Assembly (NCBI GenBank): GCA_027575805.1 | Contig: JANBPU010000356.1 | Span: 1 to 14,967, forward strand | Direction: 5' to 3' | DNA length: 14,967 nucleotides | From: Mycoemilia scoparia | Taxonomy: Eukaryota; Kickxellomycota; Kickxellomycetes; Kickxellales; Kickxellaceae | Shown: positions 1 to 8,133 of the stretch, in pieces | Layout of the letters: every line of letters begins with the position of its first letter | Numbering within the stretch: position 1 is the first letter of the stretch | Made by a program: the position numbers and the translations under genes | Notes under the pieces: generated by a model | The model's input: the letters and a program-made list of their open reading frames with translations, nothing else | Database searches by the model: none | What the model was told of the DNA's origin: nothing

Positions 1-119
1 AGCATTTTTTAGGAGGCAGTCAACTTGATGCCCATTTGCGACTAAGGCCACTGCATTTACAGATGCCACTTAAATTGCAAAGTGATGATAAAATGACATG
101 ATTAAAGTGAATATAAAAC

Positions 120-199
120 TATGAGCACAAAAGAGTGATTATTTTTGAAGGGATAAGTTTTACTAGTAAACTTTCACCCTTCAAAAATAATCGCCCATA
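120..199 (+). mobile_element. MITE family A, copy 1 (fold-back form)
   Basis: This short non-coding element is almost entirely an inverted repeat. GATTATTTTTGAAGGG at 137-152 pairs perfectly with CCCTTCAAAAATAATC at 177-192, around a core holding the 12-bp palindrome TTTACTAGTAAA (159-170). It is bounded by TA on both sides, as Tc1/mariner-type insertions are. Two relatives lie at 4482-4601 and 13127-13248. A 33-nt stretch (156-188) is identical to 13205-13237. It looks like a copy that lost its middle, leaving two arms back to back. The left end carries a few extra bases compared with the other copies. The transposase source is not in the window. Confidence 0.72.
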
Positions 200-248
200 T
201 AAAAAGAAATAGATTTAATAGCTTGTAATAAATAAAAACATCGAGGTA

Positions 249-371
249 TATGGCCAGATTTCCCTTGGGATCAAGTATATTTTAGACAGAAATAGGCCCT
301 CATCAGATATTTTATATATGCAGCTCCTGGGGACCCATCATTTTGGCCTAAAGCCTTGTGAACTTTAACTA
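249..371 (+). mobile_element. MITE family B, copy 1
   Basis: One of five related 120-140 bp elements. It starts TATGG and ends GTGAACTTTAACTA, with TA at both borders. Its central GAAATAGGCCCTCATCAGAT is identical to copy 2 (4343-4483). GCAGCTCCTGGGGACCCA matches copy 3 (7757-7895) with one difference. The two ends of the family form imperfect terminal inverted repeats (TATGGGCAAGATTTCAC against TATGGTCAGAGTTCAC). There is no coding capacity. It lies about 310 nt beyond the stop codon of the elongase gene. Confidence 0.75.
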
Positions 372-384
372 TTTATATAAATAT

Positions 385-402
385 AGCAGCAGCAGCAGCA
401 GC
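385..402 (+). repeat. (AGC)6 microsatellite
   Basis: Six perfect AGC units in the flank downstream of the elongase gene. It is not inside any supported reading frame. Confidence 0.9.
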
Positions 403-470
403 AAACAAAGGAAATAGAAAAAGGAGGACGAAAGAAAATACAATAACAAGAAATACAAAGATCTATGTCC

Positions 471-490
471 CTCTCTCTCTCTCTCTCTCT
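471..490 (+). repeat. (CT)10 microsatellite
   Basis: Ten perfect CT units between MITE B copy 1 and the elongase stop codon. The surrounding 372-682 is A-rich. I see no gene in it and no clear AATAAA signal for the elongase transcript. Confidence 0.9.
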
Positions 491-682
491 TCATCACACA
501 ATGAAAGACACAAATAAATTTAGAATATAAATGCATAACTTTTTTATATAGCATCATCAATAATAACAACTAAATCAACTGCGAAAAGAAAAATAAACAA
601 AGACATCTCTATACTACCAACTTATTTACGACATAGTGTATATGTGTTGTGGCTGTTAAAAAAGTCGAATACCAAAAATGTA

Positions 683-1609
683 CTACTTGGACTTTTCAGT
701 ACCAACGCTGATGCTGCTACCAGCACTCGTCTTCTTCTCCAATCTTCCAGCATCACCACCACCACCATTACACTGGGGCTTATAAGTCTTATTAAAGAAC
801 TGGATAAACAGCACCAAATACGACCAAATCAACGCACAGCCAAACAAAGCAGCGCTCGTAGTTCCCTGGCAATAGTCAAGATAAGGCAGACCAAATGCCG
901 GCGCAATATAAATATGATAAAAGAAATAATGCGTAATAGCAACATCCAGTACAAACTGAGTAATCTGAATAATCGTAATGTACTTTTTCCACCAAACCCG
1001 TTTGCCGCGTGATGCCAAAAAGTAGTAATAATACATGACAACGTGGACCGCCAGGTTTAGGACCGTTGGTCCCCAGCTAACAACATTCATGCCCTCGATT
1101 TGTGTGAACATGAGACACATGGTCATGGCATGATGGTATACATGCAAAAACTGCAGGGGCTTTTTCTTGAGGACCAGGAAAATGGTGTCAAGGAATTCGT
1201 ACCACTTTGATAAGTAGAACAGGTAGTGCATATAGACGATGCGAGGTGACCAGGCGTCGGGATGGCACAGGGATGGAAAGAATCCATGCACCTTAATGAC
1301 CGGATAGAGCTCCTCAATGTAAAGGACTAGAAGGAGTGCTGAGAACAGTGACAAAAAGGCATTGTGGATGGAGTCGATTGTACGGTTTTTGATTGGTCTG
1401 GACTGGGAGGAGTCCATTAGGTAGCGGCCACCAAATACCAAGGCCAGATAACCAACCGTTCCGGCCATTACGATATTCCAGGTCGAGAGCCATGTCTCGC
1501 CGGGTTGCCATTTCCATTGGTTGGGGATTATACCGAATGGTTTGACCATTAGATCAAAGTACTCGCTGGGTCTAAGCGGTATCTGTGCTGCTACTGATGA
1601 CAATGACAT
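683..1609 (-). CDS. Fatty-acid elongase, fungal ELO family (3-ketoacyl-CoA synthase)
   Basis: 308 residues. ELO proteins catalyse the first step of fatty-acid elongation in the ER membrane, condensing malonyl-CoA with a long acyl-CoA; the very long chains feed sphingolipids. The family signature is complete: KWYEFLDTIFLVLKKK (135-150), the catalytic histidine box HVYHH (156-160), NLAVHVVMYYYYFLA (185-199) and the QITQF segment (215-219). The RVWWKK loop (204-209) and the FGCALIWSYLVLFI helix (256-269) are typical of fungal ELO2/ELO3-type enzymes. About seven hydrophobic helices fit the family. Length is normal (about 260-350). The C terminus is Gly/Lys/Ser-rich, with Lys at -3 as a weak ER-retrieval hint. 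The start is the first in-frame ATG (1607-1609), with A at -3; the frame is open further upstream to a GTG at 1756, but that stretch looks like leader. Substrate chain length cannot be read from the sequence, so no ELO number is given. No introns are seen. Confidence 0.97.
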   Translation of the reverse strand: MSLSSVAAQIPLRPSEYFDLMVKPFGIIPNQWKWQPGETWLSTWNIVMAGTVGYLALVFGGRYLMDSSQSRPIKNRTIDSIHNAFLSLFSALLLVLYIEELYPVIKVHGFFPSLCHPDAWSPRIVYMHYLFYLSKWYEFLDTIFLVLKKKPLQFLHVYHHAMTMCLMFTQIEGMNVVSWGPTVLNLAVHVVMYYYYFLASRGKRVWWKKYITIIQITQFVLDVAITHYFFYHIYIAPAFGLPYLDYCQGTTSAALFGCALIWSYLVLFIQFFNKTYKPQCNGGGGDAGRLEKKTSAGSSISVGTEKSK

Positions 1610-1830
1610 CGTTGTTGCAGTTGCTGGTGTAGTAAACTGTTTAGTTCTTGTTGTCGGATAGATCAGGAGGCAAGAAACCGAAGAGTGCAAGTAAAAGTGA
1701 GAATGTGGAGGAGGGGGATAAAAGTTTTTTGAGTGAGTGACTGCTTTTTCGTTCACGATATCAGAAGAGCTTATCTAAGACGCACACTCGCACACTATGC
1801 TATATATTATGCTATACAGGGAAAGGTAGC

Positions 1831-1919
1831 GAGAGAGAGCGAGAGAGAGAGACTGCTAAAAATCCAGTTGCAAGAACACCAAGTAAAGTTAAGGAAGGAG
1901 AGAGAGAGAGAGAGAGAGA
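1831..1919 (+). repeat. Two GA/CT microsatellite tracts in the elongase leader
   Basis: An imperfect (GA)n tract at about 1831-1852 (interrupted by GC) and a nearly perfect tract of about eleven GA units at 1897-1919. Read in the direction of the elongase gene these are CT runs inside its probable leader or core promoter, so length changes could alter expression (inference). Confidence 0.85.
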
Positions 1920-1950
1920 AGAGGGAACAGAAAGGCCCAAAAAAGATGGG

Positions 1951-1978
1951 AGACAAGAGACAAGAGACAAAAGACAAA
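1951..1978 (+). repeat. Four tandem AGACAAR heptamers
   Basis: AGACAAG twice, then AGACAAA twice, in direct tandem. They lie about 30 nt downstream of the elongase TATA-like box in the gene's direction, near where transcription would be expected to begin. Confidence 0.8.
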
Positions 1979-2007
1979 AGAAAAAAGTGGGGATAAACTC
2001 GAGGGAC

Positions 2008-2015
2008 TTTATATA
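2008..2015 (-). promoter_or_regulatory. TATA-like box of the elongase gene
   Basis: TATATAAA on the minus strand, about 400 nt upstream of the start codon, followed by an ATG-free leader. The same octamer lies upstream of the other two genes (9719-9726, 14481-14488). The octamer also occurs by chance in A+T-rich parts of the window (for example near 311 and 372), so the call rests on position and on the leader. Confidence 0.45.
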
Positions 2016-2427
2016 GATTTTCTAGACCAACATTCCTCACACATCACCATGATTGTGACTGTTGGCATTACTACAACCACTACACTGCTCTTATCTCCAC
2101 ACCACCACCAATACTTGATATTAATGGGCTGAGAGAAAACCGACACAGGGTTGCAACAGTGTGAAATGGGGGGAGGGGTAAAGCCGCGCTAGTCAACAGC
2201 AAGTCAACCAGAATACATATGTTTGGCACTTTCCCTAAACCCAATATAAAGTTGTGATCCAAAAATACGTCTCTGTCTGTGTGAGTGACAGCAAGAGCAA
2301 TAGTTGAACTTTTGACAACCACACAGCCACCGCGCCTCCTGGCCGCAGCCCATCATGGGCCATTCACTACCCCTTCTTCCTATCGCTTAGCCCTTTTCTT
2401 TCCTGCAAGCACACCGCTCTGATTTTT

Positions 2428-2451
2428 GTCAATAATGGTGCTTTTATTGAC
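2428..2451. repeat. 8-bp perfect inverted repeat
   Basis: GTCAATAA (2428-2435) and TTATTGAC (2444-2451) are separated by 8 nt. This could be a dimeric regulator site or a small hairpin. It lies about 410 nt upstream of the elongase TATA-like box. One such repeat could arise by chance. Confidence 0.35.
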
Positions 2452-2998
2452 ACTCTCATTAGATCCCTACAGGCAGTCGTCAGTCAATGGCCTTTGCTTA
2501 CCCAAAAATAGGGCTTGCAATGAATCAGATATGACCGCTGAGCCAGTTGTTGTTTCCGCTTACACTTAATTTATCTCCCCGAAGTCCGTGTGTGCTCCTG
2601 TCTGCCAACTCGCTTGTTGGAGAGCAGTGGAAATGTGATAAGGATCGGCCATATTCTGTTTAGCCAGTAAAACGACAATCTTCAATCCTCCTCCTTACGA
2701 CTACTCCTCCCTTCCTTTATTTTCATTGACTGCTTTTATCCCTTCTCTACTACCATTATTCCTATGCTTACTTGATGAGGGCATCGATAGTAGCTATTCA
2801 GACCACCATGTCATGTCACTTATGTGCCAAAAGTATTACCAAAATGGTGGGGAGTTCATCGCCACGATGTCCTGGCACAGCAACCACCATTACCAATTTT
2901 ACCTGCATATTTATCATTTTTTCTTTGTGTGAACCAATCAATCATTTTCTTTACCATGGTCTTTATTCCAAGCATTCGTAGCAAATGTATTTAACCAA

Positions 2999-3013
2999 AC
3001 ACACACACACACA
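2999..3013 (+). repeat. (AC)7 microsatellite
   Basis: Perfect AC dinucleotide run in intergenic DNA. Confidence 0.85.
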
Positions 3014-3651
3014 TACGAATGTTCAACTTTCTGTGTTGGTTTTATACTTTGATCCGAAAATATCATCCACTGCCAATAATTTTATGGTATAAAACATTTC
3101 GTCATTACCAAGCAAAGGCTTCTCCCCTCCAGTCGCTTCTTTCGTACTTCTGGTCTTTGTTGCTTTCTGTCGTTTGTTTTCTAGCTGTTTGGTCTGTTGC
3201 CAAGCTAGTTTAAAATCTGGAATCCTACTGTCCACCAATTACAAATTCTTCTTTCTACCAATTCCATGTACGTATATGTACAAATATGTGAGTGTATGTA
3301 CTCAATCAGCCCCACCTTTCCTTTCATCCACTTCCTTTCTTTCTTTTCTATCTGTATTATTATTTAACCTTATAACAGCTACTGCCAGTTACTTGTGATA
3401 TTTCCAAAACCATTACCATGAACGGATGAATAGCCAGATACAAATATTCCTTTTTTGTTGCACATTCGAAAAATATACAAAATACTGAAATCTCCTTGTT
3501 ATTTTTATTTGTATTCTCCACCTCCACGCTGCTACTACGACTACTGCCGATAGAATCGAATAACCAATTTACTACAGTAATCCCAAGCAATGGCTTCAAT
3601 ATTTCTTTGGAAAGAAAGATTTACACGCAGATATATTTTTTCACTTATTCC

Positions 3652-3668
3652 CACACACACACACACAC
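3652..3668 (+). repeat. (CA)8 microsatellite
   Basis: Perfect CA dinucleotide run in intergenic DNA. Confidence 0.85.
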
Positions 3669-4342
3669 CACCAGCAGCCTATTGTCATGGTATTGCATTT
3701 TGCATGTATGCATAAATGGTTTCCATAAAAACCTGTGCGCATACTTTTACAAACATCCAAATTCGGTCTCTTTGACTAATAACAATAATAGTGGTTTTTG
3801 AATAAAAAAACTATAGAGAAGGAGAGATAAGAATTGCAGTCCATCCTATAGGCCTACTATTGTCATTAGCAGTGCTTGTTATTATGGCTGCGTTTATTAT
3901 GATACTATTTAGTTTTGGTTTTCCTAATGTCATCAATTTATATTATTACAACTCCTATATATCTCATTGCCACACATACAATTTTTTTTCAAACAAAAAC
4001 AATGAAAGGGAAGCTAGGAACGGAGTAATGAAAAGTTTTTGCGTGGTGCCCTTTTTTCTTTATCAGAGAGATTCATTCGCTCGTTCGCTAGTTCGTCTGG
4101 GTAAAAAATAGAAGATAATGAATAAGATGTTTGTGACTGCCAATTTGAATCAGCCAATGAAACTAACTTGATTTTCATACCCACACTGACTTATCACGAT
4201 CCACACAACACACAACAGTCACATAATCCATGCATTGCATTGTATTACCCTTTCCCACACCACTAACATCACACTACACTTCTTCACCCTATTATTGCTT
4301 TTTCTAATATCCTTCCTTATCTTAAGCTCAATAAGTATTATA

Positions 4343-4483
4343 TATGGGAGAAGATTTCACTAGTGATAGATTATCTATGGTAGGAAGAAATAGGCCCTCA
4401 TCAGATTTTGGTCCAATCAGGGGTCATTCCATATCCAGCTCCTTGCGACCTATTTTGCCCAAATCCTTGTAAACTTGACCGTA
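4343..4483 (+). mobile_element. MITE family B, copy 2
   Basis: Complete member of family B: TATGGGAGAAGATTTCAC at the left end, TTGTAAACTTGACCG at the right end, and TA at both borders. It carries the 10-bp palindrome TCACTAGTGA (4359-4368) near the left end and shares GAAATAGGCCCTCATCAGAT with copy 1. Its right-hand TA (4482-4483) is also the left-hand TA of MITE A copy 2, so the two elements abut without a gap. Confidence 0.78.
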
Positions 4484-4601
4484 TGAGTGGTAATTTTTGA
4501 AGGGCTAATTTTTACTAATAGGTCAGTTTCAACTTGCATCCTGGCCAGCCTACATTATCATGTATAATCTGCTTCTAACCCTTCAAAAATAATCGCCCGT
4601 A
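4482..4601 (+). mobile_element. MITE family A, copy 2
   Basis: Starts TATGAGTGGTAATTTTTGAA and ends CCCTTCAAAAATAATCGCCC followed by G and TA. The ends form an imperfect inverted repeat of about 24 bp with a fully matching 12-nt core (ATTTTTGAAGGG against CCCTTCAAAAAT). The middle (about 4507-4578) differs from the other copies, so it may be a longer or rearranged version. Its left TA is shared with MITE B copy 2. Confidence 0.72.
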
Positions 4602-5199
4602 TAGCTGAATTTCGCTTTTAATTAATATTGCAACTGAATCTCTAGTCAATATTTTTGTTCAGTTACTAAATTCACACCAACAATATTCTATGTCGTTCTT
4701 CAAACCTCTCACATAAAAGTATTTGAATTCAAGAGGATATTATATTGCCCAATAAAATGGCCGCATCTCAATCCAAATTCCAATTCCATCACTAGAAAAG
4801 CTTTAAATTTCTTTACTATTCAAAGTCGCAGATCATGACCTCGATAAGCTTTTCAAATTCTTCCGCATTTTACCAAAGCTTTTATATGGTTGAAGTAAAT
4901 AAATAACAATATTATCTGCTCCTGATGTTCTCAAAGAATATCTTGCAAGGCATATTGTATGAAAACGCCTTTAAATTTAACTACATACAAAGAAACGTGT
5001 ATAATATTTCACACATTTTGTTTATACCATACCCCATTTGATAAACTATCTTTCAAGTTATGATTGTATTTCAATAATATTTAGAGATTTTTGTGGATAT
5101 AAATAAACTACAATTTAAAAAAACAATTAAAGTGCCATGTTGACTAGCACTCAGTGGAATATTAATTACAAACTTTGGATGCAAGCGCCCAAAGTATAA
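4602..5199. other. A+T-rich intergenic stretch
   Basis: About 600 nt of strongly A+T-rich sequence with frequent stops in every frame. I see no gene, RNA or repeat that I can support. Confidence 0.6.
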
Positions 5200-5417
5200 A
5201 TGGATTTTGAAACAAATGAGAGAGATACTTGTAATTGGACTTCATATGAGAAGGTCCAACTAACCTCTCTAATAAAATTGCACTCTATGACCGTCCATCA
5301 CCTATGATAGTTTACCGAACTCTGCCATGTGGATATTCGAATGGCAAGCTTAAACCAGAAGATCTACCCAATAACAGAAAAAACAAGCAGAAGTTTGTGT
5401 TTGTGTTGGCTATTTAA
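5200..5417 (+). other. Two short overlapping open frames, possible decayed gene
   Basis: A 35-codon frame (ATG 5200-5202, stop 5305-5307) containing WTSYEKVQLTSLIKLH overlaps by four bases (ATGA) a 37-codon frame (ATG 5304-5306, stop 5415-5417) containing YRTLPCGYSNGKLKPEDLP. Both have a more protein-like composition than the flanking DNA and sit next to the candidate microprotein. They may be pieces of one frameshifted or spliced coding sequence, or chance. No family is recognised. The spacing of W and hydrophobic residues in the first frame only loosely recalls a Myb/SANT helix. Confidence 0.2.
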
Positions 5418-5594
5418 AATAAATATTATTTAAATACATGAACTACTATATCATTGTTCTCTTACCTTGATGTTGCGCATATGTTTATCCAACTCTCATT
5501 TTTTCGTAGTTTGAAAACAAACAAGCCTGCAGAGTAGAGTTCGGTATGGAGGTTGTTTTATAAATTTATAATGGGCAGTTCCCATATTTAGTAG

Positions 5595-5747
5595 TTATGT
5601 TTTTAGCCACTCTACGAAACTTTTTGCCAGTTCGACACTGGCTTTCCCCACCCTTTTTGCTCCATCGATCAGTTTGTCGATGAGCTTAGGGGTTCTTGGG
5701 ATGTTATCTGTGTAAGTGGGGGAATAGTCTCGAAATTTGCCAAACAT
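5595..5747 (-). CDS. Candidate 50-residue microprotein with a C-terminal amphipathic helix
   Basis: A clean ATG-to-TAA frame of 50 codons in DNA that is clearly richer in G+C than its neighbours, the usual contrast between coding and non-coding DNA here. Residues 1-20 are polar and Pro/Tyr-rich (SPTYTDNIPRTPK). Residues 21-49 (KLIDKLIDGAKRVGKASVEL onward, ending VEWLKT) have regularly spaced Leu/Ile/Val/Ala with Lys/Asp/Glu between them, and should form one long amphipathic helix that could lie on a membrane or dimerise. An in-frame TAA lies 24 nt upstream of the ATG. A TATAAAAA motif on the minus strand is only about 30 nt upstream, which would leave almost no leader. It could instead be the last exon of a spliced gene or a remnant. 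No family is recognised. Confidence 0.35.
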   Translation of the reverse strand: MFGKFRDYSPTYTDNIPRTPKLIDKLIDGAKRVGKASVELAKSFVEWLKT

Positions 5748-7374
5748 GGATTTTACGCTTTTGTTGGATTATTGTTTTTATATCGTTGGTAGAATATCGA
5801 GAAGGAATGTATAATATATAAAGAGTGAGGTAAATAAATTGAAAATGTATGGAATGGCCACAAATATTTATGAAAGATTTTTGGATTGATGGTAGTTGGA
5901 TGGTTTGGTGTAAACATTTTTAGTTGATAACCTGAGAAGTGCCAACTTGCTCGAATGTTGAGACTCATTCAGTGCACAGCAATCGGAACAGCCCAATTCT
6001 TTGCATATATGAAAAATACAACAGTGGCAGCAGCGGCATTGTCATTCCTACAAATTTGAGTGGCCAGAGAGGGGGTTAGTAGCCATATTCCATATAATCA
6101 AATGCTTTGTAAAGGAGTAGCTGCAATGCTTGGAACATCAGATGCTAACAGAAGCCATTATCTTCATCCAAGCAGGAGAGCATGTCATGTGTCGCGAACC
6201 CATCGCAATTTTCCTAATGGATAAAATTCTATTGGGTGGCTGCCACTTTTTGCTGATTTCTTTGCTGGATTTAATAGCAGCAGCAAAAACATATCATTGT
6301 AAATGTCGCAGTAGCCAAGGTGCTGTGGTCATGGACATATGGGCACATTGTTGACATGCCAATAAAGTGTTGTAGCAGGTATCTGGAGAATTGATGTATA
6401 TAATTGCTGAGCTGTACATAAATATCATGGCTTGGATGCAAAGTGCATTTGAAGTGCACTGCTGTAACTGCATCTGATGTGGATGTGAGGAAGTGGAGTG
6501 GTTGTTCCGAAGCTATCAGCTTTTTATCAATGCAATTCAAAGTGTAACAACTGCTGTTAGTGCAATGCTGCGGATGCTGGTGAAATGATCTTGTGGATTG
6601 GCTGCCCCATGTGCCCGAATTGCTATCTGAGGAAAGATTTGAGTCAAGATCTGAGAAAAAATTAGGCTAAAATGCATATAAAAGCAACAAGGAACCAAGG
6701 CGAGGTTTCTTCATCTATTTCCTACAACTCCACTGTAACTCTAATTATATGTCTATAACCATACAAATATTACTAATGTCAATGTTTGCCACAACCAAGG
6801 GTCTTTGGCCAGACTCTAATGCTTTCTGAGTTTACCAACATCTCTGAACCTTTACTCAGAATAGAATGACTATAGGGCGAACTATGGATTTTTACTATAC
6901 AACCAACAAATATCAGGGTGCTGCTCAAGTAAATTACAAAGCTACTTGATTTCCAATATATACAGTAATAGTACACTTTATTAACAGATACTTTTTTCTA
7001 TTTCGGAGGAGAGAAACAACAAAGAAGGACTTTTGATAATAAAAGGGATAAAGTCCTTGCGTACTTCTTTAGAAATCCAGATTGAACATAAAGGCGAACC
7101 TAAAAATATACAATCTATATATTAGACACGAAATAGTACTAATCTATGAACAAGACATCTCCCTGTGCTGAAGTTGAATCACAGCACAAAACCACAGGCC
7201 ATTACATTATTAATGATAAAAGCAAGATGTTCTTTCAATTAACCAATAATAAAACAGTCATTAAAGTTTTACTATATACCCAACACCAAGCAAACATATA
7301 AACTTTTTTTTACTTGTTTTTGTATCAATTTACATGGTCCAATTTGTTAATGGAACACACACAGTACGGTTCTG
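5748..7374. other. Intergenic stretch without a supported gene
   Basis: A+T-rich, with a slightly G+C-richer island at about 5970-6680 where an 89-codon minus-strand ATG frame (6271-6540) and plus-strand frames overlap; none resembles a known protein. Two small perfect hairpins are visible: AAGGACTTT (7025-7033) with AAAGTCCTT (7050-7058), and TGTGCTG with CAGCACA near 7166-7190. No tRNA was recognised. Confidence 0.5.
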
Positions 7375-7665
7375 ATGGCTGGAATCATCACTATATTTCT
7401 AATACAAGCTAGCAGCTATTGCCACAATAGTTATTTCTGGCCGAATATTTGGATACATGATGGAATTCTGTACCAAAAGGTAGCCACTGGTACCCCTATT
7501 GGCATATGCTTTGATATTTATTTAACAAACTTAGTCTCATCTCTTGTCTGCCATGTGAACCATTTCACCATTTTTAACAAGGGGAGGGGAGGACAATGGA
7601 TAAGAATATTCACTAGGCTAATAAAGGACACCAAGCAGCAACATGTATATCTAACATTCAAATAA
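7375..7665 (+). pseudogene. Probable relic of a reverse transcriptase (palm-domain fragment)
   Basis: A 96-codon frame starting at an ATG. Residues 19-53 contain SYFWPN, then DGILYQKVATGTPIG, then LTNL. This follows the conserved reverse-transcriptase block with aromatic residues, Y-Q, G-x-P-x-G and a downstream L-x-N-L, as in retroelement polymerases where the template grip precedes the catalytic aspartates. Residue positions are G39, P41, G43 and N52. No YxDD catalytic motif follows in any frame nearby, and the frame ends soon after, so this would be a broken fragment. MITE B copy 3 begins 90 nt further on. It could also be chance similarity; I could not place it in a particular retroelement clade. 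Confidence 0.35.
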
Positions 7666-7756
7666 ACCCCGATGACAATAGTATTCATTGTTTATGGAAT
7701 AGTCACGGAATCCTTTTTCTGAATAGCATGCTTTTGCCCAGATTTCGTTGTTATCA

Positions 7757-7895
7757 TATGGAGAGATTCGACTTGGGATCAAGCATATTGTAGGCAGAGA
7801 TGGGTCCTCATCATCAGATTTGGCCCAATTACCAGCCAAACCATATGCAACTCCTGGGGACCCATTTTGCCCAAGGCCTTGTGAACTCTGACCAT
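7757..7895 (+). mobile_element. MITE family B, copy 3
   Basis: Well-preserved family B copy: TATGGAGAGATTCGAC at the left end, GTGAACTCTGACCA at the right end, TA at both borders. CAACTCCTGGGGACCCA and GGCCTTGTGAACTCTGACCA are close to the consensus built from the five copies. It lies about 240 nt beyond the receptor's stop codon. Confidence 0.8.
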
Positions 7896-8003
7896 ATTAA
7901 TAATTGATACTATTGTCAAATTAAAATACAAATGGATTTATAATATACTTAAGAATCTAGATCAAAACAAAAAAACATTAATGAAAATAATGTAAGGTGG
8001 GTC

Positions 8004-8030
8004 GTGTGTGTGTGTGTGTGTGTGTGTGTG
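8004..8030 (+). repeat. (GT)13 microsatellite
   Basis: The longest perfect dinucleotide run in the window, about 100 nt beyond the receptor's stop codon. Read in the gene's direction it is a CA run that may lie in the 3' untranslated region. Confidence 0.92.
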
Positions 8031-8133
8031 GTAGTAAATGATACATATAAAATATCCATATACGTAAACAATATCAAAGATTGCTATTGTTATTACCATT
8101 GAACAAATACATGGCAACCACACCACGCAATAA

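Larger units (their letters stand above)
1610..2007 (-). promoter_or_regulatory. Long ATG-free, CT-rich leader of the elongase gene
   Basis: Between the TATA-like box at 2008-2015 and the elongase start at 1609 there is no ATG on the minus strand, although about six would be expected by chance in 400 nt. On the transcribed sense it is rich in CT tracts (the GA repeats of the plus strand) and in CTTTTGTCT-like heptamers. This fits a long 5' untranslated leader, with pyrimidine tracts near the transcription start as in many fungal promoters. A leader intron cannot be excluded. Confidence 0.5.
2017..4342. other. Gene-poor intergenic stretch upstream of the elongase
   Basis: No protein with recognisable features on either strand. 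The left part (2017-2700) is less A+T-rich and may hold upstream control elements of the elongase. From 2700 to 4340 there are many C/T-rich plus-strand tracts and CA microsatellites. The open frames here are short, of low complexity and mostly lack an ATG start. Confidence 0.6.

Noticed and set aside
683..1012. Frames on the plus strand opposite the elongase gene
   Set aside because: They are antisense shadows of the elongase coding sequence.
1610..1756. A 49-residue N-terminal extension of the elongase in the same open frame
   Set aside because: It begins with GTG rather than ATG, has no ATG before 1609, is low in complexity and lies where the leader is expected. ELO proteins of this type do not need it.
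6271..6540. 89-codon frame on the minus strand with an ATG start in a mild G+C island
   Set aside because: It ends in a Cys/Tyr run from a GCA repeat, lacks protein-like periodicity and overlaps an equally good frame on the other strand. It is kept only as a note in the intergenic entry.
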